A DNA stretch of 55,097 nucleotides from Bacteroidota bacterium (GCA_016776505.1 JADHTG010000015.1:1-55097); one strand, 5' to 3'; positions 43,818 to 54,700 are shown, counted from the first letter of the stretch. The notes: generated by a model from the sequence alone, not told the origin. Numbers and translations: made by a program.

Positions 43818-46058
43818 CTATTGTCTGAACAATTTCTGGCTAAAAACAAACTCATCTCCATGCAAATGCACCAGATAAAAGCTCTGATTTAATATTGAAA
43901 CAGGCAATTGAAATGCATTCTTCCCTTTTTGCAGCTGAATCTTTCTATGATAAATAATTCTCCCATACAAGTCATAAAGATTCAGCATAAGTTCGTCATC
44001 TATGGTCGATTCTATGTGTATAAGCAATTCATTGTTAAGAATAAGAATGTTTGTTTTTGATTCAGTTTGGATTCCTTCATCGAGCCCTACAAAAACAATT
44101 CCTCCTTCTTCTGCAAATCGTTTTGCCCATTCCTGGAAATATTGATTTGCGACTTCATAATCATGAACGATCAGCGTATTTTCATCATTGTCTGTATTCG
44201 CTGCGGCACTCCAGTTGTGTGATCCGGTTAAAATAATGGGATCATCAAAAGGGGTGTTGGGATCAACAATGCAATATTTATGATGGAATATATGTCCATT
44301 GCTGTATTCTTTAATGTATGCTCCGCCAATTGATGAAACAAGATTATTGAAAGGTGTGGCATTGCTTCCACTGGTATTTCCAAAAATTCCAGCCACATAA
44401 GAACCCTCATTGTGTTCTGAAGTTAGGGCATTGCTGATTTCTGTCCTGGTAAAGCTATAAACTCCGAAATAAATGCTGTAATCGCTTGATTTAATGCTGT
44501 TGATAATTTCAGTCTGTACCTGGTCGGAAGGACTGAAATAAAGCTCTACCAGCTTTCCACCTACATTAAAAAAGTGAGGCGTATTGTCTGATTTGAATTT
44601 TCCGAATTTACTTTTGACGCCATCCGGATATATGCCACTTCCTCCCCACATTTCTTCGAATTCAAGAGTATATGCTTTTGCTATGGCCTGATCTTGGATA
44701 ATCATTACATTATTAGGATCTTCATGCAATTGTCCTTCAGTCAGGTTGGTTGATCCTGTCCATACGATTGATTTGCTCGGATCATTTGACATGGCATCTA
44801 TAATAATAAACTTGTTATGCATGATGGTAAAGTTCTGTCCCTGTGGACTTTTTAGAACTGAGGGTCCGGTCAAATCACCAAGTCCGAAATTTGCTGTACT
44901 GCCATCACCAATTACACGAACCTGAACTCCCCGCTTATGAGCATTGTTTAAAGCAGTGCTTATGTTTGCTGAGATCCCATAATTATTCAGGTTATAAATA
45001 GCCATATCAATGCTTTCGTCAGCCCTGTTGAGATAGGCAACCAGGCTATCATCCATACTTTTGTTCAGATAAATGGCATCGCTGCTGTAAGAATAGGTGT
45101 GATCTACACTTTTGTTGAAATAAACGTGAATATTTCCGCTTGATAAAGAGGCAGTTGAAAAGTAATGCAAACCGCTTTCTGATGTGTCTCCATTGGCATC
45201 TATAGAAAAGGCGACCACATAATAAAATGTGGATGGGCTGAGGGATACAAAATCGGAAGAATGATTTGTTGACAGGTCAGGATCAATCAGGGTGCCAATT
45301 TCCAGGTCTTTGCTTAAACCGTATTTAAAAATTGTGTTTCCTTCGTATTTAGTTGTAAAGCTTAAGGTAAACGAATTCTTCTGGATATTGGATTGACTGA
45401 TCTTTGAATTAATGGTTGGACCTTTACCGAGGATCAGATCAGATATAGCCCTGGGTTTTAGCTGGTATTTATCAGTCCCGAAAGTGTTTTTATAATGCCC
45501 CATAATACCGATGATGTCAATTTCGTCCGTTGGAATAGGATTTCCAACCAGGTCTGTCTGGGGTAATACCCTGATTTCTTTTTTTATACTTGCCTGAGTC
45601 AATTCATAATTATTGCCACTGCTGCCCCCGTTAAAAGTTCCGCTTGCTGAGAATCTTACCTGGTTAAAACGGACTAACTGTCCCTCATATTTTTCAGCGA
45701 ATCCGGCAGAAAAATCCAGTAATTTAGGCTGGGGTAAAGTATGCCCGTTACTTATTTTAAGGAATGAATTAACTGGACTGATTTCCAACTCCCCATAATA
45801 ATCTTTGAGAATCCCAGTAATACTGACACTATCGCCTCTTTTAAGCCCTGAAGTGCTGGATGAATAAACCGCAATACCTCCAGTGGCATCCTGCACATAT
45901 TGAAGATCCCCAAATTCACCAGCAGTGATAACACCGTTAACAGTTACCGTACTTCCCTCCGTTTTTGTTCTGGCATCAGATATGGAAATTATTTGTGCAT
46001 ACAGATTGGATTGGGTGGATAAGAGCACTAAAATCAGGATAATCAGTTTGAATTTCAT
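43818..46058 (-). CDS. Secreted phospholipase D-like protein with T9SS sorting domain
   Basis: 746 aa with a signal peptide (about 1-22). Residues 23-115 resemble an OB-fold nucleic acid-binding domain (ISISDARTKTEGSTVTVNG, LQYVQDATGGIAVY). An immunoglobulin- or fibronectin-like region follows. Two HKD motifs of the PLD superfamily are present: HNKFIIIDAMS...TGSTNLTEG and HHKYCIVDPNT...TGSHNWSAA. The last about 80 residues look like a T9SS type A domain (NILILNNELLIHI, NLYDLYGRIIYHRKI, SFYLVHLHGDEFVF). The enzyme could be an extracellular phospholipase or nuclease; the OB-like fold favours nucleic acid. A -7 element (TAAATTTG at 46093-46100, minus strand) is upstream. Confidence 0.8.
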   Translation of the reverse strand: MKFKLIILILVLLSTQSNLYAQIISISDARTKTEGSTVTVNGVITAGEFGDLQYVQDATGGIAVYSSSTSGLKRGDSVSITGILKDYYGELEISPVNSFLKISNGHTLPQPKLLDFSAGFAEKYEGQLVRFNQVRFSASGTFNGGSSGNNYELTQASIKKEIRVLPQTDLVGNPIPTDEIDIIGIMGHYKNTFGTDKYQLKPRAISDLILGKGPTINSKISQSNIQKNSFTLSFTTKYEGNTIFKYGLSKDLEIGTLIDPDLSTNHSSDFVSLSPSTFYYVVAFSIDANGDTSESGLHYFSTASLSSGNIHVYFNKSVDHTYSYSSDAIYLNKSMDDSLVAYLNRADESIDMAIYNLNNYGISANISTALNNAHKRGVQVRVIGDGSTANFGLGDLTGPSVLKSPQGQNFTIMHNKFIIIDAMSNDPSKSIVWTGSTNLTEGQLHEDPNNVMIIQDQAIAKAYTLEFEEMWGGSGIYPDGVKSKFGKFKSDNTPHFFNVGGKLVELYFSPSDQVQTEIINSIKSSDYSIYFGVYSFTRTEISNALTSEHNEGSYVAGIFGNTSGSNATPFNNLVSSIGGAYIKEYSNGHIFHHKYCIVDPNTPFDDPIILTGSHNWSAAANTDNDENTLIVHDYEVANQYFQEWAKRFAEEGGIVFVGLDEGIQTESKTNILILNNELLIHIESTIDDELMLNLYDLYGRIIYHRKIQLQKGKNAFQLPVSILNQSFYLVHLHGDEFVFSQKLFRQ

Positions 46059-46092
46059 TTACACTTCATTTGAACATTATGGCTATAAACTT

Positions 46093-46100
46093 CAAATTTA
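46093..46100 (-). promoter_or_regulatory. -7 element of the PLD-like gene
   Basis: TAAATTTG on the minus strand matches TAnnTTTG, 35 nt upstream of the ATG. The -33 TTG is not at standard spacing. Confidence 0.4.
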
Positions 46101-46206
46101 CTAAATTAGCAATCGAAAGCAGGGATTGAAATGCAGTCTATTCCAGACTTTTAATAAATAATGATCTTTCACTGCATACCAAATAAAATTGATAATAAAA
46201 TAAATT

Positions 46207-47856
46207 ATGAAATACGATAGGAAATTGCCGGTTTTATTTACAGGTTTAATTGTGATCGCATTTTCAATCATTTTGGGCTCTTGTTTAAAGGATATTAGGG
46301 ATCTTACAAATATAAGATCAGCCCAAATTGAAGATGATTATAATCCTGAATTTGCAGTCCCTTTACTGCATGCCAATATATCAGCCCTGGATTTTGCAAA
46401 TAAATTTGAAGTGGACGATTTTATAAGAATTGAAGAGGATTACCTGGTTACCATATTGTATAAAAGCAACACCTGGTATGGTTATGCCCGGGATTTCATT
46501 CAAATACCAGATCAACAATATCATTTGGGTCCTTTAACATTCAACACCGGAGGCAGTGATAGTATTCGGGTTACCTCAAATATACTTTTTGACGAGAATT
46601 TAGATTATACGATAAATTTCCTGGATGGAGAAGAAACAGTTTTTCTTGATGTGAAATCAGGAATCCTTGTTTTAAATATCGTATCCTCCTTCCCTCGCTC
46701 CGGTCAGTTAGAATTTACTTTACCTTATGCCAAGAAAGACAATTTTCAATTTGCCAAAACAATTCCGCTTGATTATCACTGGCCGCAGATCAGCATTCAG
46801 GATACAATAGATCTGACCGGTATTGAATTTGATTTATCAAAAGCTGGTACTACATACAATACTGTTCCTGTGAAGTTTGCCATAACACTCAACCAAAACT
46901 CCCGTTTTGTTCATGCTTCTGATCAGATTCAAATTACAACAGAATTCAAGGATATGGAATTTAATTACATTGAAGGCTACCTGGGAGCAAGAGATATTCC
47001 ATATTCAGCAGATACCCTGAAGCTGAGTATTTTTGATGGGACCGATGCAAGTAAAGTGACGTTTATTGATCCCAAGCTTAAAGTGAATACCTATAGTTCA
47101 ACGGGTATGCCCATTCGGGTTGATCCTCCCTATATTAACTCTTTTTCTAAATCTCAAGGGAGTCTTCAATTGACAGGAGCCGTTGTTGCATCTTCAATCG
47201 ATGTGGGTTATCCTAAAAAAACAGAAATTGGAGATGTTATTTTTACTGGAATAATAGCAGATAAAGATAACTCAAACATTCCCGATGTGATTAATAGAAT
47301 GCCTAAATATATTGATTATGATTTTATTGTTCATACCAACCCGGATGGCAAGATCTATGATAATTTTGCCTTAGACACTAGTTTTGTAAAAGTGAATATG
47401 GAATTGGAATTACCAGCATTTGGACGCTCCGAAGAATGGATTTTTGATTTTCCTGTAAAAGTTGATCCCATTGATTTTGATTTGAAAATTATTGAGGAAG
47501 CAGAGCTTAATTTATTAATTGAAAATGAATTCCCTGTCGAACTTGCTATACAGTTATATATTTTGGATAGTACCGAAACTATTATTGATTCATTATTAGG
47601 CAAAAATAATTACTTGTTTGCACCTGCAACAATAGGTGCAGATTACCGAACCATATCCACAACAACTGCATCCACTAAAATTCTGATTAATAGTGACCGG
47701 ATAGATCATATAGGCAATATGAGAAAGATCAGGGCATTGGTTTATCTTTCAACGAACAATAAAGGGCAGGATGATGTTAAGATATTTGCTGACAGCAGAT
47801 TGGATCTTAAATTGGGTTTACGTACAAAACTTAAAGTGAATTTGAATGATTTATAA
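46207..47856 (+). CDS. Large outer-membrane or periplasmic lipoprotein, unknown function
   Basis: 549 aa. Signal peptide with lipobox cysteine C26 (IILGSCLKD). The remainder is beta-rich with no recognised domain; the fragment EFAVPLLHANISALDFANKF lies just after the lipobox. The stop overlaps the start of the next gene by 11 nt, so the two are translationally coupled and probably form an envelope complex. It could belong to a Bacteroidota-specific lipoprotein family; I do not recognise it. Confidence 0.75.
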   Translation: MKYDRKLPVLFTGLIVIAFSIILGSCLKDIRDLTNIRSAQIEDDYNPEFAVPLLHANISALDFANKFEVDDFIRIEEDYLVTILYKSNTWYGYARDFIQIPDQQYHLGPLTFNTGGSDSIRVTSNILFDENLDYTINFLDGEETVFLDVKSGILVLNIVSSFPRSGQLEFTLPYAKKDNFQFAKTIPLDYHWPQISIQDTIDLTGIEFDLSKAGTTYNTVPVKFAITLNQNSRFVHASDQIQITTEFKDMEFNYIEGYLGARDIPYSADTLKLSIFDGTDASKVTFIDPKLKVNTYSSTGMPIRVDPPYINSFSKSQGSLQLTGAVVASSIDVGYPKKTEIGDVIFTGIIADKDNSNIPDVINRMPKYIDYDFIVHTNPDGKIYDNFALDTSFVKVNMELELPAFGRSEEWIFDFPVKVDPIDFDLKIIEEAELNLLIENEFPVELAIQLYILDSTETIIDSLLGKNNYLFAPATIGADYRTISTTTASTKILINSDRIDHIGNMRKIRALVYLSTNNKGQDDVKIFADSRLDLKLGLRTKLKVNLNDL

Positions 47857-49243
47857 AAAGGTATACTTATTAGCACTAATAAGTCTGATATCTATATCAG
47901 GCTTCAGCCAGGATATTAGCAGGCATTCAATGCACAATCTTCCTTCAGCCTCCCTGACAAATGCTTCATTTTTCCCTGATTTCAGGTATTCAGTTGGAAT
48001 TCTTCCTTTCCCTCAATTTTATTTTGGGTTTGAAACTAATTTGAGAATTAGGAACCTGTATTCTATTCAGGATTCTACTGTCATTTTGCATGTGAATGAT
48101 TTCCTGAATAAAATGCCAAAAGTGAATTATTTTCGAATTGGCCTGGATTATGAAATTTTGTCCGGATCATTTAAGATTAAAAAGAATTATTTTTCACTTG
48201 CTTTTACGACTCACATGAGTTCAGAATTGCGACTGCCTCGGGATTTATTTGCTTTAGCCTGGAGAGGAAACGGGGCCTTTATCGGTGATCGGATAAGTTT
48301 CGATGGTTTAGGTGTTGATTTTGCAGCATATAATGAGTATGCCATTGGGTATTCAAGGGAGATAACAGATAAGTTAAATGTAGGGATTCGATATAGTCTG
48401 CTTCAGGGAATTGCGAATCTTAAAACAAGCACGAAGATTGGATTAACAACTGATACCGGCACCTACTGGCTGCATGCTGATTATGATATTAATGTCAGTA
48501 TGTCTGGCCCAATTGATACATCCCTGTTTTCTGATAATTCTAATGAGGATCCACTGGGTGATTTTCTTGGAACCCCTTCTAATTTATTTAGCTTTTCTAA
48601 TTTTGGATTTGGTATTGATTTGGGAGCTGATTACGATCTTTCTGATAATTTTAATATTGCATTGAGCTTAAATGATTTAGGCTATATCAAATGGAAAAAT
48701 GACGTGAAAAATTATGCTATTGAGGGTGGCTTGCTTTCATTCAAAGGAATAGAAATTGACAGTTCATTTAATATTGAATTTGACAGCACATTTTTTAGCA
48801 ATCTGCAGGATTCCATATTTAGTTTACTGGAACCGAAAAAAACATCTGAACCATACCGCTCATCATTGGCACCTAAACTATATATGACATTAAGTTATGC
48901 TTATAATGAAAAGAATCGTTTTGGGTTCGTTTTTTATAATCATTTTCACAAAGACTATAATATGGCTTCCTTCTCATTACTATACAATAGAAAGCTCTGG
49001 AAGTTCATCGATCTGGCCGGGAATTATACCTTTAATACCTTTGGTCAAAATCGTTTTGGGGCTGGTGTTTCTTTGAGAATTATGGGATCAAATTTTTATA
49101 TTATGACCAATGATGTAGGTAGTTTTTTCAATCCTGCAAATGCGAATAACATCAACCTGAACTTCGGCTGTTATTACGTCAAGCGAAAGCCTCCAAAGGA
49201 AAAAGATAAATTAAAGAAAAAGAAGTCAGATTTTGAGTTTTAG
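47846..49243 (+). CDS. DUF5723-family outer-membrane beta-barrel protein
   Basis: 465 aa with a signal peptide (about 1-21, ending FSQ). The mature start DISRHSMHNLPSASLTNASF and the repeating amphipathic strands (YSVGILPFPQFYFGF, YSREITDKLNVGIRYSLLQG and DYDLSDNFNIALSLNDLGYI) fit the DUF5723 / PorV-like barrel group. The C-terminus is basic (KKKKSDFEF), unusual for a barrel. It overlaps the upstream lipoprotein gene by 11 nt and the convergent sufT stop by 4 nt. Function: likely an outer-membrane channel or a T9SS-related barrel; unproven. Confidence 0.75.
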   Translation: MIYKKVYLLALISLISISGFSQDISRHSMHNLPSASLTNASFFPDFRYSVGILPFPQFYFGFETNLRIRNLYSIQDSTVILHVNDFLNKMPKVNYFRIGLDYEILSGSFKIKKNYFSLAFTTHMSSELRLPRDLFALAWRGNGAFIGDRISFDGLGVDFAAYNEYAIGYSREITDKLNVGIRYSLLQGIANLKTSTKIGLTTDTGTYWLHADYDINVSMSGPIDTSLFSDNSNEDPLGDFLGTPSNLFSFSNFGFGIDLGADYDLSDNFNIALSLNDLGYIKWKNDVKNYAIEGGLLSFKGIEIDSSFNIEFDSTFFSNLQDSIFSLLEPKKTSEPYRSSLAPKLYMTLSYAYNEKNRFGFVFYNHFHKDYNMASFSLLYNRKLWKFIDLAGNYTFNTFGQNRFGAGVSLRIMGSNFYIMTNDVGSFFNPANANNINLNFGCYYVKRKPPKEKDKLKKKKSDFEF

Positions 49244-49560
49244 TTGAAACCCAGTTCAATTTTAGCTTCCAGGCTCATCATGCTCATTTCCCAGGGTGGA
49301 TCAAAAGTCATCTCCACTTCCACATCATTGATTTCTTCTAATTCACCAATCTTGTTTTTAACATCTTCCACCAATGAATCTGCTACGGGACATGTGGGAG
49401 AAGTAAGTGTCATTAAAACCCTTACATCCTTATTTTCTTTGATATTAAACTCATAAATGAGACCAATTTCATATATATTCACCGGAATTTCAGGATCATA
49501 CACTTCTTTTAGTTTAGCAATGATCTTTTCTTCCAATTCTTTCAGTTTATCGTCTGACAT
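49240..49560 (-). CDS. sufT: SufT-like MIP18/DUF59 Fe-S assembly protein
   Basis: 106 aa. DUF59 motifs YDPEIPVNIYEIGLIYEF and TSPTCPVADSL with the conserved cysteine are present. SufT-type proteins help mature or deliver Fe-S clusters to target proteins. It begins 3 nt after the sufE stop and is cotranscribed with it. The symbol is based on position in the suf set. Confidence 0.88.
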   Translation of the reverse strand: MSDDKLKELEEKIIAKLKEVYDPEIPVNIYEIGLIYEFNIKENKDVRVLMTLTSPTCPVADSLVEDVKNKIGELEEINDVEVEMTFDPPWEMSMMSLEAKIELGFN

Positions 49561-49563
49561 TTT

Positions 49564-49986
49564 TTATTTTTTTGCCTGAAATGCGATCGCATATAACTTC
49601 ATTTGCTTGATCATAGAATACAAGCCATTTGAACGAGTGGGTGAAAGCTGTTCTTTAAGACCAATCTGATCCAGGAAATTAATGCTTGCTAATTCTATTT
49701 CCGATGGTTTATGTCCTGAAAAAACACGGACGAGTAAAGCAATCAATCCTTTGGTGATAATGGCATCGCTATCTGCCTGAAACATCAGGTTTCCTTTATC
49801 ATCGAGAGATGCATATAACCAAACCTGGCTCTGGCAACCTTTAATCAGGTTTGCATCTGTTTTATATTTTATATCCATCGGCGCTAATTCTTTCCCCTGT
49901 TCAATCAAATGATCATACCTGTCCATCCAGTCCTCGAATATAGCAAACTCCTCAATCACCTGATCTTTAATCTCTTCTATAGTCAT
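49564..49986 (-). CDS. sufE: SufE cysteine-desulfurase partner
   Basis: 140 aa, full SufE length. The persulfide-accepting cysteine is C51 in LIKGCQSQVWLY, followed by FSGHKPSEI. SufE accepts sulfur from SufS and passes it to the SufBCD scaffold. The gap to sufS is 181 nt and contains a -7 element (TATATTTG at 50028-50035, minus strand), so it may have its own promoter. Confidence 0.93.
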   Translation of the reverse strand: MTIEEIKDQVIEEFAIFEDWMDRYDHLIEQGKELAPMDIKYKTDANLIKGCQSQVWLYASLDDKGNLMFQADSDAIITKGLIALLVRVFSGHKPSEIELASINFLDQIGLKEQLSPTRSNGLYSMIKQMKLYAIAFQAKK

Positions 49987-50027
49987 AGACGTATCTCAGT
50001 TGTTCTGATAAATTATTAAAACGGGCA

Positions 50028-50035
50028 CAAATATA
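50028..50035 (-). promoter_or_regulatory. -7 element between sufS and sufE
   Basis: TATATTTG on the minus strand fits TAnnTTTG, 42 nt upstream of sufE. No -33 TTG. Confidence 0.35.
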
Positions 50036-50167
50036 ATGGAAAGTGATATAGCATGAAAGAAACTGCGTCCTGTGATTGAATTAACAATGTTTTTGCAAGG
50101 GAAATAAGAGGATGGATGGATTTTATCTGGTACTTAATTTTTTATTTTTACAAGGAAAAACAAATAT

Positions 50168-51388
50168 CTATTTCAGCATTCGCATGGATTTTTGCAAAGC
50201 GTCAATAAAAATATCAATTTCCTCAAACGTATTATAAAAGGCAAAAGATGCCCGAACGGTTCCGGGTATTTTGAATTTGTCCATTAAAGGTTGTGCACAA
50301 TGCTGACCTGTACGAACTGCAATTCCCATTTTATCCAACAGTATTCCAATGTCGGTGGGATGTATACCTGCTATAACAAATGATAATACGGATGTTTTGT
50401 TATTGGTGGTACCAATTATCTGCATTCCTTCTAATTGCATTAATTTTCCAGTAGCATAAGTCAGAAGCTCATGTTCATAGGCGGCAATTTTTTCAATCCC
50501 CAACTCATTGACATAGTCTAAAGCAGCACCGAAAGCAATGGTGTCGGCAATGTTGGGTGTTCCTGCTTCAAACTTGAAAGGGAGTACATTGTAGGTTGTT
50601 TTTTCAAAGGTTACCTTATCAATCATTTCACCTCCTCCATGATAAGGAGGAAGTTGATTCAATAATTCTTCTTTCCCATAAATTACTCCGATACCGGTTG
50701 GTCCGTATATTTTATGACCTGAAAAACAATAAAAATCACATCCGATATCCTGTACATCAACAGGTATATGGGAAGCAGCCTGAGCCCCATCGATTATACT
50801 GATGATCCCATGGGATTTGGTGGTGGCCACCAGTTCTTTTATGGGATTGATCGTACCCATTGCATTAGATACGTGGGCAAAGGAAAATACCCTGGTTTTA
50901 TTTGTTATCAGTTCATCTAGTTTATTAAGTTCTAATTCTCCTTTCGTATTAATAGGAAGAACTTTTAGGATCGCGCCTATTTCCTCACAAACCATTTGCC
51001 AGGGCACAATATTGGAATGATGCTCCATTTCAGTTACTAAAATCTCATCTCCCTTTTTAATAGTTCCTTTAGCAAGTATTTTAGAAAGCAGGTTAATGGC
51101 TTCGGTGGTCCCTCTTGTAAAAACAATTTCAGTTGAAGACTTTGCATTGACAAATACCCTGACTTTTTCCCTGACATTTTCATAATATGTAGTCGCAAGC
51201 TGACTTAAGGAATGATTACCACGATGGACATTGGCATTTTGAGTTGTATAATAATTTGAAATGGCGTCAATTACTTCCAAAGGCTTTTGGGTTGTGGCTG
51301 CATTGTCAAAATATACCAGTGGATTTCCATTGACATGCTGCTGAAGAATGGGAAAGTCTTTTCTGATTTGTAAAATTCGATCTTTCAA
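50168..51388 (-). CDS. sufS: SufS cysteine desulfurase
   Basis: 406 aa, a group II cysteine desulfurase. The PLP lysine is K226 in CFSGHKIYGPTGIGV, and the catalytic cysteine is C364 in RTGQHCAQPLMDKF. HVSNAMGTINP is also typical. It releases sulfur from cysteine for Fe-S cluster assembly with SufE. It is the first gene of the leftward sufS-sufE-sufT set, with a good promoter at 51428-51458. No sufBCD genes are seen to its right; the PKD-repeat gene comes next. Confidence 0.95.
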   Translation of the reverse strand: MKDRILQIRKDFPILQQHVNGNPLVYFDNAATTQKPLEVIDAISNYYTTQNANVHRGNHSLSQLATTYYENVREKVRVFVNAKSSTEIVFTRGTTEAINLLSKILAKGTIKKGDEILVTEMEHHSNIVPWQMVCEEIGAILKVLPINTKGELELNKLDELITNKTRVFSFAHVSNAMGTINPIKELVATTKSHGIISIIDGAQAASHIPVDVQDIGCDFYCFSGHKIYGPTGIGVIYGKEELLNQLPPYHGGGEMIDKVTFEKTTYNVLPFKFEAGTPNIADTIAFGAALDYVNELGIEKIAAYEHELLTYATGKLMQLEGMQIIGTTNNKTSVLSFVIAGIHPTDIGILLDKMGIAVRTGQHCAQPLMDKFKIPGTVRASFAFYNTFEEIDIFIDALQKSMRMLK

Positions 51389-51427
51389 TGCTATGATTTA
51401 ATTTAGGAAGATACTTCTTATTGCGCT

Positions 51428-51458
51428 CAAAAATAGCAATATATCTGCATTTAATCAA
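51428..51458 (-). promoter_or_regulatory. Promoter of the sufS operon
   Basis: On the minus strand TTG (51456-51458), 20 nt, then TATTTTTG (51428-51435) fits the Bacteroidota consensus well. It sits 39 nt upstream of the sufS ATG. Confidence 0.6.
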
Positions 51459-51513
51459 TGATTAAATGTTTAGTACAAATTATCGGAAGCCTTAGTAATT
51501 TAATAGAAATTGC

Positions 51514-51790
51514 TTATCGCATAAGCAATACAGAGCCTGATAATCTTTTGGCCTGACCCTTGGTCCCTTTTGCTGAAATGTTATAATAATATTGTCCTTC
51601 AGGCAAAAGCATTCCTTCGTAAGTTCCATCCCAACTATGGTTTATATCATTTGAATAAAACACCAATTGTCCCCACCTGTTATAAATGAGTATTTCATAT
51701 TCCCTGACAAAGCTACCCTGCACTTTAAATGTAGGATTGTTTTCATCCTCATTCGGAGTGAATGCGTTAGGTACCCAAATGTTAAATGGG
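51514..51790 (-). other. T9SS type B (gliding motility-associated) C-terminal domain
   Basis: The last about 90 residues of the giant PKD protein carry WVPNAFTPNEDENNP, then EILIYNRWGQLVFYS and a G-rich tail ending SGSVLLMR. This is the CTD recognised by the T9SS for type B cargo. Confidence 0.85.
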
Positions 51791-54700
51791 GTAGGAATAC
51801 AAATTACATTTGAAACACTTTGCGCATCATCGCCCCTTCGGAAAGCAGTTATCCTGTAACAATATTCAGCATAGTTGTCTTTTGTCAGCTTATCGGTGAA
51901 TGAGGTATCCTGTACAATCTCCACTTGCTTGAAATAACCATAATCTTCATCAAGCAGTTCCACCAGGTAACGGTCGACTCCAATAGTCCATTTTTCATAA
52001 GCAGTCCAGCTTAATTCTGGGAATTCTTCATCTTCGTTGACTTTCAATAATATGGTTTTACCAATGTTGCTATAGGGACTGATGTAATTACAAACATCAA
52101 TTACCCTGAGGCGATAGAGGTATGAATATTTGTCAACCGATACATTCTGATCGTAATAATCAAGTATATCAGGAGTGAAATTTGCCAGATTTGTAAAACC
52201 ACCGTAGTTAATGGCACGTTCCAGCTCAAAAGTGATAGGCACACCCACAAACACCGGAGACCATTTAATGTAGATTTCTTTATTGTCTTCAACTGTGGCA
52301 TAATCAACAATCGTAGGATCCACTTTATCATTGAAGGTGAGTTGTTGGCTGATGCTTCTTTGGCATCCATTGTCTGAAGTGACGGTTAACCGAACAGCAT
52401 ACACCCCTGCAATCGTAAATTGACTCCAGCTGTTCTGATCAATGGAAGTATTGCTGTTGCCAAAATCCCAGAACCAACTAAATAAAGCATCTGGCGGATC
52501 AATAACACTTTGATCGGTGAAATAAATTGTATCTCCAAGGCAGGGAGTTGTAAAACTAAAGTCAGGTCGCGGCATAGGGAATACTTCAACGGCATTGGTA
52601 AATGTATCCAGGCATCCTGAATTACTGCTTGCCACCAGTTCAATCATGTAAATTCCATTGGTATCGTAAGTATGTACCGGATTAAGCAGTATGGAAGTAT
52701 TTGTATCTCCAAAGTTCCAGTAATAAGTATTTGAACCTGTTGGGATTGTAGTTGTGTTAGTCAAAATAAACTGATTAGCAGTTAGGCACTGGAAACTGTC
52801 ATTGATGGTAAATCCTGCCTGAGGCATCGGAAATACAGTGGTCTGTTTGGAGATTGAATCAGGGCAATTCTGATCAGATAATCCGACAAGCTTAACTGTA
52901 TAGGTATTGAAATTGGAATAAGTATGCTGAGGATTCACCCCTGTTGACTGATTACCATCTCCAAAATACCATGCATAATTCACTGTTCCTGAATTGATGA
53001 TCGTATTATTTATGAAATTAAATCTATTCCACCTTAAGCATTGCGTACTGTCATTGATACTGAAATCCACGTTCGGCGATGGAAAAACATATACATTGTT
53101 ACTGATGGTATCATGGCAATTATAATCTGATTGCGAAATAAGAGTTACACTGTAGGTGTTGTCACTTAAGTAAGAATGTGATGGACTCAGGGCAGTTGAA
53201 TTATTCCCATCATCGAAATCCCACCAATAGGTAAGCATTCCGTATGTGATTGTTGAATTATTGTTGAACTGGAAAAAATTGCCATTTCTGCACTGCTGGC
53301 TATCATTTATTGAAAAATCTGAAAGTGGCATAGGTCTGACAAATACAATGGTATTTGAAGTATCATAACATCCTAATGAAGAATTTGAAACCAGGCTAAC
53401 AACAAAGGTATCGGCCAACAGGTAAGTGTGATTTGCATTAATTGTAGTTTGTGAGTCTCCATCTCCAAAATACCATTGATGATTAAGAAATCCCGAGTTG
53501 ATTAAAGTATTGTTTGTAAATACAAAATTATTACCCGTCAGGCACTGGGATTGTAAATTGACTGAAAATGCTGAACCGGGTGAAGGGAATACGATCATTT
53601 CCCTGATGTGGCTGTCAATACATCCCATACCTGATGTGCTGATAAGAGTAACTAAAAAAGTATCATCAGTTGAATAGGCATGTTGAGGATCTATCAGCAA
53701 TGAATTATTACCATCACCAAAATTCCAATTGTAACTTAGGCTGCCCCATTTTAGACTACTTTGATTAGTGAAACTGAATGTATTTCCATTATAGCACTGG
53801 CTACTGTCATTGACGCTGAAGTTGGATAATGGCATGGGGTGCACATAAGTTGTATGCGCAAGAGAATCACTGCAATACAGGTCGGAAAGGGCCACCAATT
53901 CAACCAGGAAAGTATCATCTGTCGGATAATTGTATGAAGGACTTTCCAGGTAAGATGAGTCTGCATTTCCAAAGCTCCATTCATAAGTCATGCTGCCTGT
54001 ATTAATGGTCGTATTATTTCCGAAAATAAAATGATTTCCTCTCAGGCATTGCATGCTGTCATTGATGGTAAATGATAATACAGGGCTTGGGAAGACATAC
54101 ACTTTTTTCGAAATGCTGTCTTTGCAGTTCAGGTCAGACATGACCATCAGGCTGACTGTAAATGTATCATCATTAGCATATGAATGATTTGGATTTTGAG
54201 ATGTGGAATTTGATCCATCCCCCATATTCCAATAGAAATTCTGATTCCCACTATTAATGGCGGACAGGTTGGTAAAGGCAAAATTATTGGCTTTAAAACA
54301 TTGCTGTGAATCATTGACACTGAAATCCGCTACCGGGTTGGGGAAAACATAAACCGTTTTGCTCAATGAATCAGTACATCCCAAATCAGATGAATTGACC
54401 AGCTTGACTGTAAATGTATCATCACTTAGGTAGGTATGGGATGGGTTAGTGAGCGAAGACGAACTACCATCTCCAAAATCCCAGTAATAGGTCTGAGATC
54501 CTGTGTTGATGAAAGAACTATTTGAAAAAAGAAATTGGTTTCCGATAATGCATTGCTGAGAATCATTGATGCTGAATCCCGGAACCGGGCTGGGGAACAC
54601 ATAGGTAGTTTTGAATGCGGAATCTGTACAACTGAGGTTGGAGTTCACGATGAGTTTGACCGAGAAAGTATCATCCACACTATATGAATGTGAAGGACTG

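Noticed and set aside
49240..51388. A complete suf operon
   Set aside because: Only sufS, sufE and a sufT-like gene are here; sufB, sufC and sufD are not in the window.
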